Origin: Plasmopara viticola
Lineage: Eukaryota > Oomycota > Peronosporomycetes > Peronosporales > Peronosporaceae
Direction of reading: 5' to 3'
DNA: 64,000 nucleotides
NCBI GenBank assembly: GCA_001695595.3
Contig: MBPM02000162.1
Coordinates: 1-64,000, forward strand
The translations under genes and the position numbers were made by a program. Positions 9,841 to 21,141 of this stretch are shown here, in pieces (position 1 is the stretch's first letter; every line of letters starts with the position of its first letter). The notes under the pieces were generated by a model. It worked only from the letters and a program-made list of their open reading frames with translations, made no database searches and was not told the origin of the DNA.

Positions 9841-11270
9841 CGTAACTTAGCGAGTTCTGCTCCATTTGATGCGCCGATTCTTCCTACGCGTCAGATCCGT
9901 CAAATCTAGCTTCCAGGACATGCAGACACGCGTTCGGCGTAACTGAGCGTGTTCTGCTCTTTTGAGGGACATTCTTTCTACAGCCTCAGATACGTCTAAT
10001 ACAGCTTCCTGGACATGCAGCCACGCGCGTTTCAAGTAGACATAGCGATTGCTGCTCCAATAGAAGCGCCGATTTTTCCACGGCCTCAGATACGTGAAAT
10101 CTAGCATCCTGAGCAAGCACATACGCGTTGCAAGCGTAACTTAGCGAGTTCTGCTCCATTTGATGCGCCGATTCTTCCTACGGCGTCAGATCCGTCAAAT
10201 CTAGCTTCCAGGACATGCAGACACGCGTTCCGTGCGTAACTGAGCGTGTTCTGCTCTATTTGAAGGACAATTCTTCCTACAGCCTAGATACGTCTAATAC
10301 AGCTTCCTGGACATGCAGCCACGCGTTTCAAGTAGAACATAGCGATTGCTGCTCCAATAGAAGCGCCGATTTTTCCCACGGCCTCAGATACGTGAAATCT
10401 AGCATCCTGAGCAAGCACATACGCGTTGCAAGCGTAACTTAGCGAGTTCTGCTCCATTTGATGCGCCGATTCTTCCTACGGCGTCAGATCCGTCAAATCT
10501 AGCTTCCAGGACATGCAGACACGCGTTCCGTGCGTAACTGAGCGTGTTCTGCTCTATTTGAAGAGACAATTTTTCCTCCAGCCTCAGATACGTCTAATAC
10601 AGCTTCCTGGACATGCAGCCACGCGTTTCAAGTAGAACATAGCGATTGCTGCTCCAATAGAAGCGCCGATTTTTCCCACGGCCTCAGATACGTGAAATCT
10701 AGCATCCTGAGCAAGCACATACGCGTTGCAAGCGTAACTTAGCGAGTTCTGCTCCTTTGATGCGCCGATTCTTCCTACGGCGTCAGATCCGTCAAATCTA
10801 GCTTCCAGGACATGCAGACACGCGTTCCGTGCGTAACTGAGCGTGTTCTGCTCTATTTGAAGGGACAATTCTTCCTACAGCCTCAGATACGTCTAATACA
10901 GCTTCCTGGACATGCAGCCACGCGTTTCAAGTAGAACATAGCGATTGCTGCTCCAATAGAAGCGCCGATTTTTCCCACAGCCTCAGATACGTGAAACCAG
11001 CATCCTGAGCAAGCACATACGCGTTGCAAGCGTAACTTAGCGAGTTCTGCTCCATTTGATGCGCCGATTCTTCCTACGGCGTCAGATCCGTCAAATCTAG
11101 CTTCCAGGACATGCAGACACGCGTTCCGTGCGTAACTGAGCGTGTTCTGCTCTATTTGAAGGGACAATTCTTCCTACAGCCTCAGATACGTAATACAGCT
11201 TCCTGGAATGCAGCGCGCGTTTAAGTAGAACATAGCGATTGCTGCTCCAATAGAAGCGCCGATTTTCCAC

Positions 11271-11451
11271 GCCTCAGATACGTCAAATCTAGCTTCCTGA
11301 GCAAGCACATAGCGTTGCAAGTAACTAGCGAGTCGTCCATGAGCGCCGATTTTCCACGCCTCAGATACGTGAAATCTAGCTTCCAGAACACAACGCGTTC
11401 AAGCGTAACTTAGCGAGTTCTGCTCCATTTGATGCGCCGATTCTTCCTACG
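11271..11451 (+). repeat. Divergent subunit block D-E, fourth copy, strongly shortened
   Basis: D (11,271-11,357) carries ACGTCAAATCTAGCTTCC, CACATAGCGTTGC and a GAGCGCCGAT end. The second subunit (11,358-11,451) starts GTGAAATCTAGCTTCCAGAAC and then passes into standard A. Subunit B resumes at 11,452 with bases missing. The preceding C (from ~11,180) has GCAGCGCGCG and TTTAAG, resembling the C before the best copy. The assignment to the D-E family is less certain than for the first two copies. Confidence 0.6.
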
Positions 11452-12828
11452 GCGTCAGATCGTCAAATCTAGCTTCGAGACACTGCGTTCGCGTAACTGA
11501 GCGTGTTCTGCTCTATTTGAAGGGACAATTCTTCCTACAGCCTCAGATACATCTAATACAGCTTCCTGGACATGCAGCCACGCGTTTCAAGTAGAACATA
11601 GCGATTGCTGCTCCAATAGAAGCGCCGATTTTTCCCACGGCCTCAGATACGTGAAATCTAGCATCCTGAGCAAGCACATACGCGTTGCAAGCGTAACTTA
11701 GCGAGTTCTGCTCCATTTGATGCGCCGATTCTTCCTACGGCGTCAGATCCGTCAAATCTAGCTTCCAGGACATGCAGACACGCGTTCCGTGCGTAACTGA
11801 GCGTGTTCTGCTCTATTTGAGGGACAATTCTTCCTACAGCCTCAGATATCGTCTAATACAGCTTCCTGGACATGCAGCCACGCGTTTCAAGTAGAACATA
11901 GCGATTGCTGCTCCAATAGAAGCGCCGATTTTTCCCACGGCCTCAGATACGTGAAATCTAGCATCCTGAGCAAGCACATACGCGTTGCAAGCGTAACTTA
12001 GCGAGTTCTGCTCCATTTGATGCGCCGATTCTTCCTACGGCGTCAGATCCGTCAAATCTAGCTTCCAGGACATGCAGACACGCGTTCCGTGCGTAACTGA
12101 GCGTGTTCTGCTCTATTTGAAGAGACAATTCTTTCTCCAGCCTCAGATACGTCTAATACAGCTTCCTGGACATGCAGCCACGCGTTTCAAGTAGAGCATA
12201 GCGATTGCTGCTCCAATAGAAGCGCCGATTTTTCCCACGGCCTCAGATACGTGAAATCTAGCATCCTGAGCAAGCACATACGCGTTGCAAGCGTAACTTA
12301 GCGAGTTCTGCTCCATTTGATGCGCCGATTCTTCCTACGGCGTCAGATCCGTCAAATCTAGCTTCCAGGACATGCAGACACGCGTTCCGTGCGTAACTGA
12401 GCGTGTTCTGCTCTATTTGGAGGGACAATTCTTCCTACAGCCTCAGATACGTCTAATACAGCTTCCTGGACATGCAGCCACGCGTTTCAAGTAGAACATA
12501 GCGATTGCTGCTCCAATAGAAGCGCCGATTTTTCCCACGGCCTCAGATACGTGAAATCTAGCATCCTGAGCAAGCACATACGCGTTGCAAGCGTAACTTA
12601 GCGAGTTCTGCTCCATTTGATGCGCCGATTCTTCCTACGGCGTCAGATCCGTCAAATCTAGCTTCCAGGACATGCAGACACGCGTTCGTGCGTAACTGAG
12701 CGTGTTCTGCTCTATTTGAAGACAATTCTTCCTACAGCCTCAGATACGTTAATACAGCTTCCTGGACATGCAGCCACGCGTTTCAAGTAGATAGCGATTC
12801 TGCTCAATAGAAGCGCCGATTTTCCACG

Positions 12829-13002
12829 GCTCAGATACGTCAATCTAGCTGAGCAGCACATATGCGTTCAAGCGTACGCGATCTGCTCCATGAGCGCGAT
12901 TTTCCACGGCCTCAGATACGTGAAATCTAGCTCAGACAGCATACGCGTTGCAAGCGTAACTTAGCGAGTTCTGCTCCATTTGATGCGCCGATTCTTCCTA
13001 CG
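12829..13002 (+). repeat. Divergent subunit block D-E, fifth copy, strongly shortened
   Basis: D is reduced to about 80 bp (12,829-12,908), with ACGTCAATCTAGCTGAGC and CATATGCGTTCAAGCG. The next subunit (12,909 to ~13,002) is A-like with GCTCAGACAGC and then standard A. It is followed by a damaged B in which the region around ACGCGTTCC is reduced (CAGCAGACATGCG). Position and order match the other divergent blocks, but so many bases are missing that parentage cannot be settled. Confidence 0.55.
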
Positions 13003-13170
13003 GCGTCAGATCCGTCAAATCTAGCTTCCAGCAGACATGCGTGCGCGTAACTAGAGCGTGTTCTGCTCTATTTGAAGAGACAATTCTTTCTCCAGCCTCA
13101 GATACGTCTAATACAGCTTCCTGGACATGCAGCCACGCGTTTCAAGTAGAACATAGCGATTGCTGCTCCA

Positions 13171-13200
13171 ATAGAAGCGCCTGCTCTATTTGAGGGACAA
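13171..13200 (+). repeat. Truncation junction, C joined to B tail
   Basis: Subunit C runs normally up to AATAGAAGCGC (13,180) and then jumps to CTGCTCTATTTGAGGG, which is B from about position 69. The end of C, a whole A and two-thirds of B are missing, about 180 bp. One C is shared at the joint, so microhomology is minimal. The flanking units keep register, so this is a clean internal deletion rather than a register shift. Confidence 0.75.
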
Positions 13201-15186
13201 TTCTTCTACAGCCTCAGATACACTAATACAGCTTCCTGGACATGCAGCCACGCGTTTCAAGTAGAACATAGCGATCGCTGCTCCAATAGAAGCGCCGATT
13301 TTCCCACGGCCTCAATACGTGAATCTAGCATCCTGAGCAAGCACATGCGTTCAAGCGTAACTTAGCGAGTTCTGCTCCATTTGATGCGCCGATTCTTCCT
13401 ACGCGTCAGATCCGTCAATCTAGCTTCCAGGACATGCAGACACGCGTTCCGTGCGTAAACTGAGCTGTTCTGCTCTATGAGGGACAATTCTTCCACAGCC
13501 TCAGATACATAATACAGCTTCCTGGACATGCAGCCGCGTTTCAAGTAGAACATACGCGATTGCTGCTCCAATAGAAGCGCGATTTTTCCCACGGCCTCAG
13601 ATACGTGAATCTAGCATCCTGAACACATACGCGTTGCAAGCTAACTTAGCGAGTTCTGCTCCATTTGAGCGCGCTTCTACGCGTCAGATCCGTCAAATCT
13701 AGCTTCCAGGACATGCAGACGCGTTCGTGCGTAACTGAGCGTGTTCTGATCTATTTGAGACAATTTTCCTACAGCCTCAGATACATCTAATACAGCTTCC
13801 TGGACATGCAGCCACGCGTTTCAAGTAACATAGCGATGCTGCTCAATAGAAGCGCCGTTTTTCCCACGGCCTCAGATACGTGAAAATCTAGCATCCTGAG
13901 CAAGCACATACGCGTTGCAAGCGTAATTAGCGAGTTCTCCATTTGATGCGCCGATTCTTCCTACGCGTCAGATCCGTCAAATCTAGCTTCAGGACATGCA
14001 GACACGCGTTCCGTGCGTAACTGAGCGTGTTCTGCTCTATTTGGAGGACAATTCCCTACAGCCTCAGATACATTAATACAGCTTCCTGGACATGCAGCCA
14101 CGCGTTCAAGTAGAGCATAGCGATGCTGCCCAATAGAAGGCCGTTTTTCCCAGCCTCAGATACGTGAAATCTAGCATCCGAGCACACATACGCTGCAAGT
14201 AACTTAGCGAGTTCTGCTCATTGATGCGCCGATTCTTCCTACGGCGTCAGATCCGTCAAATCTAGCTTCCAGGACATGCAACACGCGTCCGTGCGTAACT
14301 GAGCGTGTTCTGCTCTATTTGAAGGACAATTCTTCTCCAGCCTCAAGATACCTAATACAGCTTCCTGGACATGCAGCCACGCTTTCAAGTAAGCATAGCG
14401 ATTGCTGCTCCAACAGAAGCGTCGATTTTTCCACAGCCTCAGATACGTGAAATCTAGCATTCTGAGCAAGCACATACGCGTTGCAAGCGTAACTTAGCGA
14501 GTTCTGCTCCATTTGATGCGCTGATTCTTCCTACGGCGTCAGATCCGTCAAATCTAGCTTCCAGGACATTGCAGACACGCGTTCCGTGCGTAACTGACTT
14601 CTACTCTATTTGAAGGACAATTCTTCCTACAGCCTCAGATACTCTAATACAGCTTCTGGACATGCAGCCACGCGTTTCAAGTAGAACATAGCGATCGCTG
14701 CTCAATAGAACGCCGATTTTTCCCACGGCCTCAGATACGTGAAATCTAGCATCCTGAGCAAGCACATACGCGTTGCAAGCGTAACTTAGCGAGTTCTGCT
14801 CCATTTGATGCGCCGATTCTTCCTACGGCGTCAGATCCGTCAAATCTAGCTTCCAGGACATGCAGACACGCGTTCCGTGCGTAACTGAGCGTGTTCTGCT
14901 CTATTTGAAGAGACAATTCTTTCTCCAGCCTCAGATATCTAATACAGCTTCTGGACATGCAGCCAGCGTTTCAAGTAGAGCATAGCGATTGCTGCTCCAA
15001 TAGAAGCGCCGATTTTTCCCAGCCTCAGATACGTGAAACTAGCATTCCTGAGCAAGCACATACGCGTTGCAAGCAACTTAGCGAGTTCTGCTCCATTTGA
15101 TGCCGATTCTTCCTACGGCGTCAGATCCGTCAAATAGCTTCCAGGACATGCAGACACGCGTTCCGTGCGTAACTGAGCGTTCTGCT

Positions 15187-18150
15187 CTATTTAGGGACAA
15201 CTTCCTACAGCCTCAGATACATCTAATACAGCTTCCTGGACATGCAGCCACGCGTTTCAAGTAGAACATAGCGATTGCTGCTCCAATAGAAGCGCCGATT
15301 TTTCCCACGGCCTCAGATACGTGAAATCTAGCATCCTGAGCAAGCACATACGCGTTGCAAGCGTAACTTAGCGAGTTCTGCTCCATTTGATGCGCCGATT
15401 CTTCCTACGGCGTCAGATCCGTCAAACTAGCTTCCAGGACATGCAGACACGCGTTCCGTGCGTAACTGAGCGTGTTCTGCTCTATTTGAGACAATTCTTC
15501 CTACAGCCTCAGATACGTCTAATACAGCTTCCTGGACATGCAGCCACGCGTTCAAGTAAACATAGCATTGCTCCCAATAGAAGCGCCGATTTTTCCCACG
15601 GCCTCAGATACGTGAAATCTAGCATCCTGAGCAAGCACATACGCGTAACTTAGCGAGTTCTGCTCCATTTGATGCGCCGATTCTTCCTACGGCCTCAGAT
15701 CCGTCAAATCTAGCTTCCAGGACATGCAGACACGCGTTCCGTGCGTAACTGAGCGTGTTCTGCTCTATTTGAAGGGACAATTCTTCCTACAGCCTCAGAT
15801 ACATCTAATACAGCTTCCTGGACATGCAGCCACGCGTTTCAAGTAGAACATAGCGATTGCTGCTCCAATAGAAGCGCCGATTTTTCCCACGGCCTCAGAT
15901 ACGTGAAATCTAGCATCCTGAGCAAGCACATACGCGTTGCAAGCGTAACTTAGCGAGTTCTGCTCCATTTGATGCGCCGATTCTTCCTACGGCGTCAGAT
16001 CCGTCAAATCTAGCTTCCAGGACATGCAGACACGCGTTCCGTGCGTAACTGAGCGTGTTCTGCTCTATTTGAAAGACAATTCTTCCTACAGCCTCAGATA
16101 CGTCTAATACAGCTTCCTGGACATGCAGCCACGCGTTTCAAGTAGAACATAGCGATTGCTGCTCCAATAGAAGCGCCGATTTTTCCCACGGCCTCAGATA
16201 CGTGAAATCTAGCATCCTGAGCAAGCACATACGCGTTGCAAGCGTAACTTAGCGAGTTCTGCTCCATTTGATGCGCCGATTCTTCCTACGGCGTCAGATC
16301 CGTCAAATCTAGCTTCCAGGACATGCAGACACGCGTTCCGTGCGTAACTGAGCGTGTTCTGCTCTATTTGAGGGACAATTCTTCTACAGCCTCAGATACA
16401 TCTAATACAGCTTCCTGGACATGCAGCCACGCGTTTCAAGTAGAACATAGCGATCGCTGCTCCAATAGAAGCGCCGATTTTTCCCACGGCCTCAGATACG
16501 TGAAATCTAGCATCCTGAGCAAGCACATACGCGTTTCAAGCGTAACTTAGCAAGTTCTGCTCCATTTGATGCGCCGATTCTTCCTACGGCGTCAGATCCG
16601 TCAAATCTAGCTTCCAGGACATGCAGACACGCGTTCCGAGCGTAACTAAGCGAGTTCTTCTCTATTTGAAGATACAATTCTTCTACAGCCTCAGATACAT
16701 CTAATACAGCTTCCTGGACATGCAGCCACGCGTTTCAAGTAGAACATAGCGATTGCTGCTCCAATAGAAGCGCCGATTTTTCCCACGGCCTCAGATACGT
16801 GAAATCTAGCATCCTGAGCAAGCACATACGCGTTGCAAGCGTAACTTAGCGAGTTCTGCTCCATTTGATGCGCCGATTCTTCCTACGGCGTCAGATCCGT
16901 CAAATCTAGCTTCCAGGACATGCAGACACGCGTTCCGTGCGTAACTGAGCGTGTTCTGCTCTATTTGAAGGACAATTCTTCCTACAGCCTCAGATACGTC
17001 TAATACAGCTTCCTGGACATGCAGCCACGCGTTTCAAGTAGAACATAGCGATTGCTGCTCCAATAGAAGCGCCGATTTTTCCCACGGCCTCAGATACGTG
17101 AAATCTAGCATCCTGAGCAAGCACATACGCGTTGCAAGCGTAACTTAGCGAGTTCTGCTCCATTTGATGCGCCGATTCTTCCTACGGCGTCAGATCCGTC
17201 AAATCTAGCTTCCAGGACATGCAGACACGCGTTCCGTGCGTAACTGAGCGTGTTCTGTTCTATTTGCTCCAGCCTCAGATACGTCTAATACAGCTTCCTG
17301 GACATGCAGCCACGCGTTTCAAGTAGAACATAGCGATTGCTGCTCCAATAGAAGCGCCGATTTTTCCCACGGCCTCAGATACGTGAAATCTAGCATCCTG
17401 AGCAAGCACATACGCGTTGCAAGCGTAACTTAGCGAGTTCTGCTCCATTTGATGCGCCGATTCTTCCTACGGCGTCAGATCCGTCAAATCTAGCTTCCAG
17501 GACATGCAGACACGCGTTCCGTGCGTAACTGAGCGTGTTCTGCTCTATTTGGAGGGACAATTCTTCCTACAGCCTCAGATACATCTAATACAGCTTCCTG
17601 GACATGCAGCCACGCGTTTCAAGTAGAACATAGCGATTGCTGCTCCAACAGAAGCGCCGATTTTTCCCACGGCCTCAGATACGTGAAATCTAGCATCCTG
17701 AGCAAGCACATACGCGTTGCAAGCGTAACTTAGCGAGTTCTGCTCCATTTGATGCGCCGATTCTTCCTACGGCGTCAGATCCGTCAAATCTAGCTTCCAG
17801 GACATGCAGACACGCGTTCCGTGCGTAACTGAGCGTGTTCTGCTCTATTTGAAGAGACAATTCTTCCTCCAGACTCAGATACATCTAATACAGCTTCCTG
17901 GACATGCAGCCACGCGTTTCAAGTAGAACATAGCGATCGCTGCTCCAATAGAAGCGCCGATTTTTCCCACGGCCTCAGATACGTGAAATCTAGCATCCTG
18001 AGCAAGCACATACGCGTTGCAAGCGTAACTTAGCGAGTTCTGCTCCATTTGATGCGCCGATTCTTCCTACGGCGTCAGATCCGTCAAATCTAGCTTCCAG
18101 GACATGCAGACACGCGTTCCGTGCGTAACTGAGCGTGTTCTGCTCTATTT
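15187..18150. repeat. Transition zone towards the homogenised core
   Basis: About ten units, mostly full length, but each with its own marker. These include TTAGGGACA near 15,191, a unit lacking GTTGCAAG near 15,646, GAAAGACA at 16,071, TTCCGAGCGTAACTAAGCG and GAAGATACA near 16,637-16,675, a ~14-bp deletion in the B tail near 17,267, and CCAACAG near 17,647. C alternates between ACGTCT and ACATCT. Scattered base loss fades through this zone, so the border with the core is gradual. Confidence 0.75.
17255..17280 (+). repeat. B-tail deletion (~14 bp)
   Basis: TGTTCTGTTCTATTTG is followed directly by CTCCAGCCTCAG, so the purine tract and ACAATTCTT are missing. A neighbouring substitution (CTGTTC for CTGCTC) is private to this copy. 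The break lies at the tract that varies in the core. Confidence 0.8.
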
Positions 18151-21141
18151 GAAGGACAATTCTTCCTACAGCCTCAGATACATCTAATACAGCTTCCTGG
18201 ACATGCAGCCACGCGTTTCAAGTAGAACATAGCGATTGCTGCTCCAATAGAAGCGCCGATTTTTCCCACGGCCTCAGATACGTGAAATCTAGCATCCTGA
18301 GCAAGCACATACGCGTTTCAAGCGTAACTTAGCGAGTTCTGCTCCATTTGATGCGCCGATTCTTCCTACGGCGTCAGATCCGTCAAATCTAGCTTCCAGG
18401 ACATGCAGACACGCGTTCCGTGCGTAACTGAGCGTGTTCTGCTCTATTTGAAGGACAATTCTTCCTACAGCCTCAGATACATCTAATACAGCTTCCTGGA
18501 CATGCAGCCACGCGTTTCAAGTAGAACATAGCGATTGCTGCTCCAATAGAAGCGCCGATTTTTCCCACGGCCTCAGATACGTGAAATCTAGCATCCTGAG
18601 CAAGCACATACGCGTTGCAAGCGTAACTTAGCGAGTTCTGCTCCATTTGATGCGCCGATTCTTCCTACGGCGTCAGATCCGTCAAATCTAGCTTCCAGGA
18701 CATGCAGACACGCGTTCCGTGCGTAACTGAGCGTGTTCTGCTCTATTTGAAGGACAATTCTTCCTACAGCCTCAGATACATCTAATACAGCTTCCTGGAC
18801 ATGCAGCCACGCGTTTCAAGTAGAACATAGCGATTGCTGCTCCAATAGAAGCGCCGATTTTTCCCACGGCCTCAGATACGTGAAATCTAGCATCCTGAGC
18901 AAGCACATACGCGTTGCAAGCGTAACTTAGCGAGTTCTGCTCCATTTGATGCGCCGATTCTTCCTACGGCGTCAGATCCGTCAAATCTAGCTTCCAGGAC
19001 ATGCAGACACGCGTTCCGTGCGTAACTGAGCGTGTTCTGCTCTATTTGAAGGGACAATTCTTCCTACAGCCTCAGATACATCTAATACAGCTTCCTGGAC
19101 ATGCAGCCACGCGTTTCAAGTAGAACATAGCGATCGCTGCTCCAATAGAAGCGCCGATTTTTCCCACGGCCTCAGATACGTGAAATCTAGCATCCTGAGC
19201 AAGCACATACGCGTTGCAAGCGTAACTTAGCGAGTTCTGCTCCATTTGATGCGCCGATTCTTCCTACGGCGTCAGATCCGTCAAATCTAGCTTCCAGGAC
19301 ATGCAGACACGCGTTCCGTGCGTAACTGAGCGTGTTCTGCTCTATTTGAAGGACAATTCTTTCTACAGCCTAAGATACGTCTAATACAGCTTCCTGGACA
19401 TGCAGCCACGCGTTTCAAGTAGAACATAGCGATTGCTGCTCCAATAGAAGCGCCGATTTTTCCCACGGCCTCAGATACGTGAAATCTAGCATCCTGAGCA
19501 AGCACATACGCGTTGCAAGCGTAACTTAGCGAGTTCTGCTCCATTTGATGCGCCGATTCTTCCTACGGCGTCAGATCCGTCAAATCTAGCTTCCAGGACA
19601 TGCAGACACGCGTTCCGTGCGTAACTGAGCGTGTTCTGCTCTATTTGAAGGACAATTCTTCCTACAGCCTCAGATACATCTAATACAGCTTCCTGGACAT
19701 GCAGCCACGCGTTTCAAGTAGAACATAGCGATTGCTGCTCCAATAGAAGCGCCGATTTTTCCCACGGCCTCAGATACGTGAAATCTAGCATCCTGAGCAA
19801 GCACATACGCGTTGCAAGCGTAACTTAGCGAGTTCTGCTCCATTTGATGCGCCGATTCTTCCTACGGCGTCAGATCCGTCAAATCTAGCTTCCAGGACAT
19901 GCAGACACGCGTTCCGTGCGTAACTGAGCGTGTTCTGCTCTATTTGAAGGACAATTCTTCCTACAGCCTCAGATACATCTAATACAGCTTCCTGGACATG
20001 CAGCCACGCGTTTCAAGTAGAACATAGCGATTGCTGCTCCAATAGAAGCGCCGATTTTTCCCACGGCCTCAGATACGTGAAATCTAGCATCCTGAGCAAG
20101 CACATACGCGTTGCAAGCGTAACTTAGCGAGTTCTGCTCCATTTGATGCGCCGATTCTTCCTACGGCGTCAGATCCGTCAAATCTAGCTTCCAGGACATG
20201 CAGACACGCGTTCCGTGCGTAACTGAGCGTGTTCTGCTCTATTTGAAGGACAATTCTTCCTACAGCCTCAGATACATCTAATACAGCTTCCTGGACATGC
20301 AGCCACGCGTTTCAAGTAGAACATAGCGATTGCTGCTCCAACAGAAGCGCCGATTTTTCCCACGGCCTCAGATACGTGAAATCTAGCATCCTGAGCAAGC
20401 ACATACGCGTTGCAAGCGTAACTTAGCGAGTTCTGCTCCATTTGATGCGCCGATTCTTCCTACGGCGTCAGATCCGTCAAATCTAGCTTCCAGGACATGC
20501 AGACACGCGTTCCGTGCGTAACTGAGCGTGTTCTGCTCTATTTGAAGGACAATTCTTCCTACAGCCTCAGATACATCTAATACAGCTTCCTGGACATGCA
20601 GCCACGCGTTTCAAGTAGAACATAGCGATTGCTGCTCCAATAGAAGCGCCGATTTTTCCCACGGCCTCAGATACGTGAAATCTAGCATCCTGAGCAAGCA
20701 CATACGCGTTGCAAGCGTAACTTAGCGAGTTCTGCTCCATTTGATGCGCCGATTCTTCCTACGGCGTCAGATCCGTCAAATCTAGCTTCCAGGACATGCA
20801 GACACGCGTTCCGTGCGTAACTGAGCGTGTTCTGCTCTATTTGAGGGACAATTCTTCCTACAGCCTCAGATACATCTAATACAGCTTCCTGGACATGCAG
20901 CCACGCGTTTCAAGTAGAACATAGCGATTGCTGCTCCAATAGAAGCGCCGATTTTTCCCACGGCCTCAGATACGTGAAATCTAGCATCCTGAGCAAGCAC
21001 ATACGCGTTGCAAGCGTAACTTAGCGAGTTCTGCTCCATTTGATGCGCCGATTCTTCCTACGGCGTCAGATCCGTCAAATCTAGCTTCCAGGACATGCAG
21101 ACACGCGTTCCGTGCGTAACTGAGCGTGTTCTGCTCTATTT

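Larger units (their letters stand above)
1..15186. repeat. Left heterogeneous zone of the array
   Basis: Units here are recognisable A-B-C trimers, but many are shortened by scattered 1-3 base losses, and some subunits are hybrids or divergent types. Both ACGTCT and ACATCT forms of C occur. Losses greatly outnumber gains and cluster in bouts (for example ~2,815-3,120, ~6,900-7,260, ~9,690-9,900, ~12,780-13,050 and ~13,180-15,190), with near-perfect units in between (for example ~4,980-5,720 and ~11,530-12,690). This could be an older array edge, a badly resolved part of the assembly, or both. No gene or foreign insert lies in it. Confidence 0.85.
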
